Of a DNA stretch of 64,000 bases, positions 51,382-58,972 are shown in pieces (positions within the stretch are counted from its first letter, which is position 1; every line of letters begins with the position of its first letter). The notes beneath the pieces are model-generated. The model was not told where the DNA came from. It worked only from the letters and a program-made list of their open reading frames with translations, and did not search any database. The translations under genes were made by a program, and so were the position numbers. The DNA comes from PALSA-555 sp963731625. Its GTDB lineage: Bacteria; Actinomycetota; Acidimicrobiia; IMCC26256; PALSA-555. The DNA lies in the NCBI GenBank assembly GCA_963731625.1, contig CAVSWH010000001.1, forward strand, positions 310,001 through 374,000. Direction: 5' to 3'.

Positions 51382-52200
51382 GTGGGCGAGTACGACCCGG
51401 AGCTCCTGCAGCGGCCGCCGGAGCTCGCGCGCTCCTTCGACCGGATCGGCGACGAGTACGACGCTCGACCCGGCTATCCGTCGCAGGTGTTCGAGCTGCT
51501 GGTCGAGCGGTGCGGCCTCGGAGCCGGCGCCCGGGTCCTCGAGATCGGCGCCGGCGGCGGGCAGGCGACGTTGCCGATGCTGGATCTCGGCGCGGCGGTG
51601 ACGGTCGTCGATCCGGGCGCGGCCTTGATGCATCGGCTTCTCGAGCGCACGAAGGGCCGCAGCATCGAGGTCATCGTGACCGAGTTCGAGCGGGCGTCGC
51701 TCCCCGCCGCGGCGTTCGATCTCGTCACGTCGGCGACCGCCTTCCACTGGGTCGACGCCGTCGCTGGCGTGGCGCAGTGCGCTCGCGTGCTGCGTCCGGC
51801 GGGATGGCTCGCCGCCTGGTGGACGCTGTTCGGCGATGAAGACCGACCGGACCCGTTCCACGACGTCCTCGAACCGATCCTCGAGGAGAAGGCGCCCCAG
51901 CTCGTGCAGCCCGAGGCGTCCCACGCGGCGCATTGGCGCGACCTCCTCGCCCGTGCGGGGATCATCGAGGCCAACCCAGCCTTCGGTCCCGTCGACGTCC
52001 GAGTCATCGACTGGGAAGGCGTGCACGACGCCGTCGGGCTGCGGCGACTGTTTGCCACCTTCGGGGGCTGGATCGTGTTGCCAGACCCGCTGCGGACCGA
52101 GCTGCTCGACGATGTGGAGCGCATCGCTGCTGACGAGTTCGGCGGGACGGTTCGTCGTCCCTACCAGACCCTGATCTTCACCTCGCAGCGGGTGCCCTGA
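51382..52200 (+). CDS. SAM-dependent methyltransferase (class I)
   Basis: 272 residues from a GTG; no ATG is available in frame. The SAM-binding motif is VLEIGAGGGQATLPMLDLGA with the acidic partner in VTVVDPGAALM. ATAFHWVDAVAG and RVLRPAGWLAAWW follow as in Methyltransf_11/25 enzymes. The N-terminus ARSFDRIGDEYDARPGYP is common in these. Substrate unknown; the gene stands alone between the SnoaL gene and the TetR gene. Confidence 0.86.
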   Translation: MGEYDPELLQRPPELARSFDRIGDEYDARPGYPSQVFELLVERCGLGAGARVLEIGAGGGQATLPMLDLGAAVTVVDPGAALMHRLLERTKGRSIEVIVTEFERASLPAAAFDLVTSATAFHWVDAVAGVAQCARVLRPAGWLAAWWTLFGDEDRPDPFHDVLEPILEEKAPQLVQPEASHAAHWRDLLARAGIIEANPAFGPVDVRVIDWEGVHDAVGLRRLFATFGGWIVLPDPLRTELLDDVERIAADEFGGTVRRPYQTLIFTSQRVP

Positions 52201-52261
52201 GCCTTCCGGGTCACGTGTGAGCCAGGTCGGACCGTCGGGCTCCGCTCCGTCAGGGTGCTGC

Positions 52262-52921
52262 TCACCCGTGGGTGGCGGCGACGCGTCGCAGGCCGGCCAG
52301 GACGAGCTCCACGTAGAGGTCTTCGAGGGCCTCGGCGTGCTCTGGCGTCGGGTCGCTGTGCCAGAGGGCAATCATCGAGTCGATCCCCGACAGCAAGATG
52401 GCGAGCGCCGCCCGTGCCTCGCGTCGCGGCAGGTCGAACTCCTCCACGGCGCGGGACGTGAAGTAGCGCAGGGTGCGCCGATCGCGTTCTCGCTGCTCTC
52501 GTCGCAGGTTGGCGTCGCGGGCACCCGCCCGCCGTAGCGTCGCGAAGGTCTGCCCCCGGGTCGCCTGCCCGGCGAGGATCCCGCGCAGCATCGTCCGCAG
52601 GACGGCCTCGAAGCCCCGCGCGGCTTGCACGGCGCGCACGATCTCGGCGTCGAGCGCGGTGGCCTCTCGTCGGTAGACCTCCGCGAGCAGCTCGTGGCGG
52701 TTCGCGAAGTGCTTGTACACGAGCGGGCGACTCACTCGGGCACGAGCCGCGACCGCCTCCATCGACACCGCGTCGACGTCGCCCTCCGCCACGAGGGCCG
52801 CGGCCGCGTCGACCAGCGCGTCGTAGCGGTCGGCTCGGCGCAGCCGAGCGGCCGGGCCGGTATCCCGCCGCGTTCCAGCTGCCGCGGTGCTCGACGTCGG
52901 GGTTGCGGTCGAGACAGCCAT
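52262..52921 (-). CDS. TetR-family transcriptional regulator
   Basis: 219 residues; ATG chosen because a GTG three codons earlier lies inside the operator palindrome. The helix-turn-helix is ALVDAAAALVAEGDVDAVSM, then EAVAARARVSRPLVYKHFAN in residues about 35-80. The C-terminal helical ligand domain has ALAILLSGIDSMIALWHSDP. The palindromes just upstream lie between this gene and the divergent amidohydrolase, so it is most likely the repressor of that gene and the transport operon after it. Confidence 0.9.
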   Translation of the reverse strand: MAVSTATPTSSTAAAGTRRDTGPAARLRRADRYDALVDAAAALVAEGDVDAVSMEAVAARARVSRPLVYKHFANRHELLAEVYRREATALDAEIVRAVQAARGFEAVLRTMLRGILAGQATRGQTFATLRRAGARDANLRREQRERDRRTLRYFTSRAVEEFDLPRREARAALAILLSGIDSMIALWHSDPTPEHAEALEDLYVELVLAGLRRVAATHG

Positions 52922-52923
52922 CG

Positions 52924-52938
52924 GTGACACTGTGTCAC
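52924..52938. promoter_or_regulatory. Perfect palindrome, TetR operator 1
   Basis: GTGACACTGTGTCAC has 7-bp arms around one central base. It lies 2 bp upstream of the tetR ATG, so a bound repressor would block its own start. Its sequence shares GTGACA/TGTCAC with the second site, which supports one regulator. Confidence 0.7.
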
Positions 52939-52945
52939 GTCGTGA

Positions 52946-52962
52946 GGTGACACGTTGTCACC
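52946..52962. promoter_or_regulatory. Perfect palindrome, TetR operator 2
   Basis: GGTGACACGTTGTCACC has 7-bp arms with a 3-bp centre. Its centre is 23 bp from that of the first site. It lies 45 bp before the amidohydrolase ATG, the expected place for a repressor of that operon. Confidence 0.7.
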
Positions 52963-53007
52963 GGGTTGGTCGGACCGCTCGGTCCCACATCGAGCCGGAG
53001 GGGGACG

Positions 53008-54168
53008 ATGACGTACGCCGGGTCCCGAGACGTCCTCGACGCCGACAGCCACCTCATGGAGCTCGACGGCTTCCTCGACCCCTATCTCGACCCCGAGCTG
53101 CGAGCGCGGCTGCGGCGCCAGCAGGTCGACGCGCTCCGCCCGGTCCTCGAGGACGCCACGACCCGAGCGGCGCACCGACGCGCCGATCCGGACCAGCAGC
53201 GCGAGGCCGAAGATCGGCTGCTGCACGACAAGGGATGGCGCGCCCTCGGCGCGTTCGACCCGCAGGAGCGGAGCCGCGTCCTCGACCTCTTCGGCTTCCG
53301 CGGCCAACTCGTGTTCGCGACGTTCGCGTCCGCGCTGTTCGCCGGCCGAGACCTCGACCGCCTCTACGGCGGGAGCCACGCCCAAAACCACGCCATGGCC
53401 GACTTCTGCGGCCGCGATCCGCGGCTGTACCCGGTCGCGTTCGTGCCGCTGGTCGATCCCGAGCGGGCCACGGCGACGGCCCGCGACGCGATCGAGGCCG
53501 GCTGCCGCGCCGTCATGGTCCCCTCCACAGCCGCGGGCGAACGTGCCCCCACCCACCCAGACCTGTTCCCGTTTTGGGACCTGCTCCAAGAGGCGGACGT
53601 GCCGTTCGTCCTCCACGTCGGCGGGGGTGGCCGACTGCTCGACCCGGCGTTCCACCACAACGACATGCCGGTCACCGACCACCTCGGCGGCGGCGAGAAC
53701 GTCCGGTCGAAGGACTACCTCGCGATCCACCACTCGCCGCAGCTCTTCCTCGGCGTGCTGATCCTCGACGGGCTCTTCGATCAATTCCCACGACTGCGGG
53801 GCGGCTGCATCGAACAGGGCGCCGGCTGGGTCGTGTCGTGGCTGCACCAGCTCGACCTGGCGCAGCGTTCGTTCCAGCGGACCGAGCCACCGCTGCGGCG
53901 ACTGGCGCTGCAGCCGTCGGAGTACGTGCGCCGGCATTTGAAGTTCACACCCTTCGCCGGCGAGCCGGTTGGCTGGATGATCGAGCAGGCGGGCGCCGAG
54001 CTGTTCATGTTCTCCACCGACTACCCGCACCCCGAGGGTGGCCGCGACCCGATGGCGAAGTTCGAGGAGACGTTGACGGACAGCAGTGAGGCCGACCGGC
54101 GGCGATTCTTCGCCGGGAACATGGCCGAGCTCCTCGGTGACGCGGCGGTCGCCGCCGCGCCCGCCTAA
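53008..54168 (+). CDS. Amidohydrolase_2 family metal-dependent hydrolase
   Basis: 386 residues from an ATG with GGAGGGGG upstream. The metal pair is in VLDADSHLMELDGFLDPYL, the barrel His in VPFVLHVGGGGRLLD, and the last metal Asp in MFSTDYPHPEGGRDP. The longer N-terminal helical insert (ATTRAAHRRADPDQQREAED) is not seen in the two relatives in this window. It is the first gene after the twin TetR sites. Together with the substrate-binding protein and alpha/beta hydrolase that follow, it probably starts degradation of the imported compound. Confidence 0.88.
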   Translation: MTYAGSRDVLDADSHLMELDGFLDPYLDPELRARLRRQQVDALRPVLEDATTRAAHRRADPDQQREAEDRLLHDKGWRALGAFDPQERSRVLDLFGFRGQLVFATFASALFAGRDLDRLYGGSHAQNHAMADFCGRDPRLYPVAFVPLVDPERATATARDAIEAGCRAVMVPSTAAGERAPTHPDLFPFWDLLQEADVPFVLHVGGGGRLLDPAFHHNDMPVTDHLGGGENVRSKDYLAIHHSPQLFLGVLILDGLFDQFPRLRGGCIEQGAGWVVSWLHQLDLAQRSFQRTEPPLRRLALQPSEYVRRHLKFTPFAGEPVGWMIEQAGAELFMFSTDYPHPEGGRDPMAKFEETLTDSSEADRRRFFAGNMAELLGDAAVAAAPA

Positions 54169-54204
54169 CGCGACCGATCAGGTCTCAGATCAGGGGGGAA
54201 GCAC

Positions 54205-55890
54205 GTGAGCATTGACGGTGAACGCTCGGCCCAGCGACGCGACGCGGCGCGCGGCCGTCCCCACGCCAGGCGGCTCGCGCGGGTCGTGATCAGCGTGGCG
54301 GTCGTGGCGCTGATCATCGGCGGCGTCGTCGGCGCGGCCGCCGCGTCAAGCACGTCAGGCGAAGGACCGCTCCCATGGAAGTACCCCGGGTCGGGCACCG
54401 TCGCGGTCGGCAGCGGGACGACGGTGAGCGGGACGCCCTGCACGTCCGGTGCCAGCCAGTTCGCGTCGCCCTACGCGCCCCCGTGCATCGGCGCCTTCAA
54501 GGGCAACAACGGTGGTGCCACCTCGAACGGCGTGACCGCCTCGACGATCACCCTCGCCCAGCGCGAGTTCCCGAGCACGGCGAACACCCAGCAGGTGGCG
54601 GCACAGGCGAAGATGAATGGCGCGGCACTCCCGGAGGTCACCGACCAGGTCCAGCAGGTCTTCCTCAACTACTTCAACAGGGTCTTCGACCTGTACGGCC
54701 GCCACGTCGTCCTCCAGAAGATCACGGGGACCGGCGACGCGACGACCGAGTCCCTCGGGGAGGGCCAGGCGCAGGCGTGCGCCGACGCCGACACGATCGC
54801 GAACCAGATGCACGCCTTCGGCGAGGTCGGCTTCACGTTCAGCGACACGTTCGTCTCGGGGGGCACGGGCCCGTTCTCGCAGTGCGCGGCGCAGCAGAAG
54901 CTGGTCGAATTCAACGGCAACGCGTACTTCAACGAGGGCACGTTCCAGCAGCAGAACCCCTACGCGTGGAACACCGCGATGGACTGTGACCGCATCGCGA
55001 ACCAGACGGCAGAGGCCTTCGACAAGCTCCTCGTCGGCAAGCCGGCGATCTATGCCGGGGACGCGAGCCTCCGGACCAAGACCCGCAGGTTCGGGACGTA
55101 CCTGCCGAACCTGACCCCGTACATCGAGTGCAACGGGAGCACCACCAGCGGGTTCGCCCAGGTGATGTCCCGGCGCTACCACGTGCCCCCGAGCACCTTT
55201 AGCTCGTCCTTCCGCTACAACCTCGACATCTCCACGTTCACCCAGTCGGCGCAGCAGGCCATCCTCCAGTTCAAGGCGGCGGGCGTGACGACCGTGGTGC
55301 TGGCGTGCGACCCGTTCTCGGCAGCCGATCTGACGAAGGCGGCGGCGGCGCAGAACTACCACCCCGAGTGGGTGCTGAACGGCGCCGGCCTGACTGACCT
55401 CGACCAAAACGCGCAGAGCTACGACCAGAGCGAAGTGACGGGCCACCTCTTCGGGCTGAGCCAGCTGTCGGCGTCGACCAAGACGAGCGGTCCGAACTCG
55501 GTCGCCGGCAAGCTGTACCAACGGCTGACCGGACACCCGATCCCGCCGGGGACGGACGGGAACTACAGCCAGCTCATCGAGACGTTCGACATGCTCCAGG
55601 CCGCCGGCCCGGATCTCACGCCGGCCAACCTGGCGCGCGGCGTGCACGCGCTGCCGATCATGGGCGCCCCGTCGTACGAGTACGGACGGTGGGACTTCCG
55701 GACGTCACCCACCGGCGCCGCCACGGGTGACCACACGGCGGTCAGCGACGCGCGCTTCGTGTACTGGGACGGCACCATGACGTCGCCACTCAACGGCAAC
55801 CCGGGGACCTACATCGAGGTGTACGGCGGGAAGCGCTTCACCCTCGGGGACTGGCCGACGACGCTCCCGCCCCTCTTCACCACGCCGTGA
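54205..55890 (+). CDS. ABC transporter substrate-binding protein, branched-chain amino acid type, membrane-anchored
   Basis: 561 residues from GTG. One N-terminal TM helix (RVVISVAVVALIIGGVVGAA) anchors it; there is no lipobox. The ligand-binding domain begins near residue 105 (VTASTITLAQREFPSTANT) and follows the Peripla_BP_6 plan (QQKLVEFNGNAYFNEGTF, AGVTTVVLACDPFSAADLT), with several cysteines. It is longer than LivJ (about 370) because of extra loops. It is the first of two such proteins in this operon. Ligand unknown. Confidence 0.85.
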   Translation: MSIDGERSAQRRDAARGRPHARRLARVVISVAVVALIIGGVVGAAAASSTSGEGPLPWKYPGSGTVAVGSGTTVSGTPCTSGASQFASPYAPPCIGAFKGNNGGATSNGVTASTITLAQREFPSTANTQQVAAQAKMNGAALPEVTDQVQQVFLNYFNRVFDLYGRHVVLQKITGTGDATTESLGEGQAQACADADTIANQMHAFGEVGFTFSDTFVSGGTGPFSQCAAQQKLVEFNGNAYFNEGTFQQQNPYAWNTAMDCDRIANQTAEAFDKLLVGKPAIYAGDASLRTKTRRFGTYLPNLTPYIECNGSTTSGFAQVMSRRYHVPPSTFSSSFRYNLDISTFTQSAQQAILQFKAAGVTTVVLACDPFSAADLTKAAAAQNYHPEWVLNGAGLTDLDQNAQSYDQSEVTGHLFGLSQLSASTKTSGPNSVAGKLYQRLTGHPIPPGTDGNYSQLIETFDMLQAAGPDLTPANLARGVHALPIMGAPSYEYGRWDFRTSPTGAATGDHTAVSDARFVYWDGTMTSPLNGNPGTYIEVYGGKRFTLGDWPTTLPPLFTTP

Positions 55891-55924
55891 GCGCGGTCCT
55901 CGGACTCGGAGCGGGCCGATCGTG

Positions 55925-56695
55925 ATGCAGCGCTTCGCGTCGTTCGACGGCACGACCATCGCGTACCGCGACGAGGGCACGGGCCGACCCGTCCTGCTGC
56001 TCCACGGCTTCGCCGCCGACCAGGACGCGAACTGGACCCAGCCCCACGTCGTCGACGCCCTCGTCGACGCGGGCCACCGCGTGCTCGCACCCGACGCGCG
56101 GGGTCACGGCGCCTCGGCGAAACCGACCGACCCGGCTCGCTACGCCGACGACGCAATGGTGCGCGACGCGCAAGCGCTCCTCGACCACGTCGGCATCGAC
56201 GCGGTCGACGTGGTCGGCTACTCGATGGGCGCGCTCGTGTCGGCCCGGCTCGTCCTCGTCGAACCCCGGGCGCGCTCGCTCGTGCTCGGAGGTCTGGGCG
56301 CAGGACTCACCGACGGCCGGCCCCCCGCGAATCGCAGCGCGATCACCGACGCGCTCCTCACCGACGACGCGTCGACAATCACCAACCCGGTCGCGCGGGC
56401 CTTCCGGACGTTCGCGGAACGGACGGGCGCCGACCGCCAGGCCCTCGCAGCGATCCAACGGGCGCCGCGGGCCGCCGCACCGACACGGCTCGAGGCGATC
56501 ACCGTCCCCACCCTCGTCATCGCAGGCGACGGCGACGTGCTCGTGGGGTCACCCCAGGCCCTCGCCGACCGCATCCCCGGCGCCACGGCACGCGTCATCC
56601 GGGGTGACCACCTCACCGCGGTCGGCGACCCGGCGTTCCGTGGCGCGATCGTCGAGTTCCTCGCCGCCCAGCCCTGGACCGTCCCGGCCACGTGA
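55925..56695 (+). CDS. Alpha/beta-hydrolase
   Basis: 256 residues; a GTG directly before this ATG is an alternative start. The fold and catalytic triad are clear: PVLLLHGFAADQDANW as the oxyanion region, nucleophile Ser in VVGYSMGALVSARL, Asp in VIAGDGDVLVGS, and His in IRGDHLTAVGDPAF. The cap domain is short. It could be an esterase, lactonase or C-C bond hydrolase. Its place between transporter genes suggests that it acts on the transported compound after uptake. Confidence 0.87.
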   Translation: MQRFASFDGTTIAYRDEGTGRPVLLLHGFAADQDANWTQPHVVDALVDAGHRVLAPDARGHGASAKPTDPARYADDAMVRDAQALLDHVGIDAVDVVGYSMGALVSARLVLVEPRARSLVLGGLGAGLTDGRPPANRSAITDALLTDDASTITNPVARAFRTFAERTGADRQALAAIQRAPRAAAPTRLEAITVPTLVIAGDGDVLVGSPQALADRIPGATARVIRGDHLTAVGDPAFRGAIVEFLAAQPWTVPAT

Positions 56696-56749
56696 CGCGC
56701 CGGTGACCAGCCTCGCGGCTGCTCGACGGGCGCACCCGGCTCGGCGAGC

Positions 56750-58972
56750 ATGCCGAGCGTGAGCGCGGCCCCGCTCCCGGCGACCGGCGGCTCGGATGCC
56801 GTCGCGGCAAGCCCGCTCCGACGGCTCCTCGTCGCGCTCGCGTGGGTCGTCGGCGTCGCCCTGCTGTGGACGTTCCTCGCCCAGGTGCTGTCGAAGGGCC
56901 TCCCGGCCGGGATCGTGGTCCTCGGGGTCATCTACGGCGCGCTCTACGCCCTCGTGGCCATCGGCATCGTCCTCGTCTACCGGGCCAACCGCATCATCAA
57001 CTTCGCCCAAGCCCAGCTCGGCGTCGTCGCCGCGGTCCTCGCCATCGAGCTCCACGTCACGTACGGCCTCGGGTACCTGCTCGCCGTCGCGGCGGGCATC
57101 GCCGCAGCGATCGCGATCGGCGCGGCCGTCAGCCTCCTCCCACGCCACTTCCGCAACAGCTCGCGGCTGATCCTCACCGTCGCCACCATCGCGCTCGCCC
57201 AGGCACTGAACGGGTTCGCCGCGATCATCCCGCTCTGGTTCTGCGACCCGGGCAAGAACCCGTCGTGCCTCACCGCGGCGACACATCAGTCCTTCACGAC
57301 GCCCCTCACCCTCCATCTCACGCTCTCGCCCGTGGTCTTCTCGGGTGACGACGTCGTGGCGCTCGCCGGCGCGCTGCTCCTCATCGTCGGCCTCACCGTC
57401 TTCCTCCGCCGCTCGCGGTACGGCATCGCGATCCGCGCGGCCGCGTCGAACGCCGACCGCGCCACGCTGCTCGGGATACCCGTCCCCCGGCTCGACACGA
57501 TCGTCTGGTGTCTCGCCGCCGTCCTCTCGGCCATGGCGGTGTTGTTCCGCGTCCCAGTGCTCGGCTTCAGCGGCTTCACGACCGTGTCCGGTGGCGGGTA
57601 CGACCTGTTGCTGCGTGCGCTCGTCGCCGCGGTCATCGGCCGCATGGACAACCTGCCGCGGACCGCGCTCGCGGCGATCGCGCTCGGCGTCTACGACTCG
57701 CTCGCCACCTGGACCTTCGCCAACACGTCGTTCGTCGACGCGACGCTCGTCGTCGTCATCGTCGTGGCGCTGCTCGTCCAGCCGAACGCCTACCGCCGCG
57801 TGAGCGACGTCGCGAGCTCGTCCTGGCGCACGGTCACGAGCGTCCGCCCGATCCCGCGTCAGCTCGCGCACCTCCCCGAAGTGAAGTGGTCGATCCGTGG
57901 GCTGCGGATGCTCGTCCTCGCGGCCGCGGTCCTGCTGCCGGTGGTGCTCAGCACCAGCCAGACCTACCTCGCCGCGTTGATCCTCATCTACGCCATCGTC
58001 GGCTTGTCGCTGCTCGTGCTCACCGGCTGGGCGGGTCAGATCTCCCTGGGCCAGTTCGGGCTGGCGGGGATCGGCGGCGCCACCACCGCGGTGCTGTTCC
58101 AGCGTCACGGCTGGGACTTCCTGCTCGCCCTCGCCGCCGGCGTCCTGGCGGGGGCGCTCACCGCCCTCGTGATCGGGCTGCCCGCGCTCCGGATCCCCGG
58201 GCCCCTGCTCGCGGTGACGACGCTGGCCTTCGGGATCGCGGTGTCGAGCTACCTGCTCGTCCCCGCGAACCTGCCGTGGTTCGTCACGGTCCAGCTCGCG
58301 CGACCCACCGTGTTCGGCGCCGACATCCTCGACCAGGACTGGCAGATCTACTTCCTCTGTCTGCTGGCGTTCCTCGTCGTGGTCGCCGCCGTCCGCTCAC
58401 TGCGACGAAGTCGGATCGGCCGGGCGCTGATCGCGACACGCGACAACGAGCCGGCCGCCGAGGCCGCGACGCTCAACACCACGATCACGAAGCTGACCGC
58501 GTTCGTGATCTCGGGCGCGATCGCCGGGTTCGCCGGTGTGCTCTTCGTCATCCACCAGCGCGGCGTGAACAACGGGTCGTTCACAGCGGACATCAACGTC
58601 GCCCTGTTTCTCATGGTCGTCGTCGGTGGCGCCGAGTCGCTGCCCGGCGTCGTGATCGGCGCCATCTACATCTGGGGCACGCAGTACTACCTGCACGGCG
58701 GCTACACGCTCATCGCCAGCGGCCTCGGAATCCTCGTCCTGCTCATCGTGTTGCCCGAAGGGCTCGGCGGGCTCCTGTACCGATTGCGCGACGGCCTGCT
58801 GCGCGCCCTCGCGCGCCACAAGCACATCGCGGTGTTCGGGCTCGCCCCCCAGGTCGACGAACCGGCCGGTCCGGAGCAGGGTGCGGTCGAGGTCCTCGAG
58901 GAGCTGCGCACCGTCGAACCGGACGGCGACGGGGCTGGGGCTCACACCCGGCGCGCGGCCGACCGCCGGTGA
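56750..58972 (+). CDS. Fused LivH-LivM branched-chain amino acid-type ABC permease
   Basis: 740 residues with about 18-19 TM segments. The LivH half (residues about 50-345) has GVIYGALYALVAIGIVLVYR then NRIINFAQAQLGVVAA, and the LivM half (about 385-700) has LTGWAGQISLGQFGLAGIGG and GRALIATRDNEPAAEAATLN, which includes the EAA-type contact with the ATPase. The two are separate genes in most bacteria. A charged tail of about 40 residues follows. It should form the whole membrane channel. It overlaps the next gene as GTGA. Confidence 0.92.
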   Translation: MPSVSAAPLPATGGSDAVAASPLRRLLVALAWVVGVALLWTFLAQVLSKGLPAGIVVLGVIYGALYALVAIGIVLVYRANRIINFAQAQLGVVAAVLAIELHVTYGLGYLLAVAAGIAAAIAIGAAVSLLPRHFRNSSRLILTVATIALAQALNGFAAIIPLWFCDPGKNPSCLTAATHQSFTTPLTLHLTLSPVVFSGDDVVALAGALLLIVGLTVFLRRSRYGIAIRAAASNADRATLLGIPVPRLDTIVWCLAAVLSAMAVLFRVPVLGFSGFTTVSGGGYDLLLRALVAAVIGRMDNLPRTALAAIALGVYDSLATWTFANTSFVDATLVVVIVVALLVQPNAYRRVSDVASSSWRTVTSVRPIPRQLAHLPEVKWSIRGLRMLVLAAAVLLPVVLSTSQTYLAALILIYAIVGLSLLVLTGWAGQISLGQFGLAGIGGATTAVLFQRHGWDFLLALAAGVLAGALTALVIGLPALRIPGPLLAVTTLAFGIAVSSYLLVPANLPWFVTVQLARPTVFGADILDQDWQIYFLCLLAFLVVVAAVRSLRRSRIGRALIATRDNEPAAEAATLNTTITKLTAFVISGAIAGFAGVLFVIHQRGVNNGSFTADINVALFLMVVVGGAESLPGVVIGAIYIWGTQYYLHGGYTLIASGLGILVLLIVLPEGLGGLLYRLRDGLLRALARHKHIAVFGLAPQVDEPAGPEQGAVEVLEELRTVEPDGDGAGAHTRRAADRR

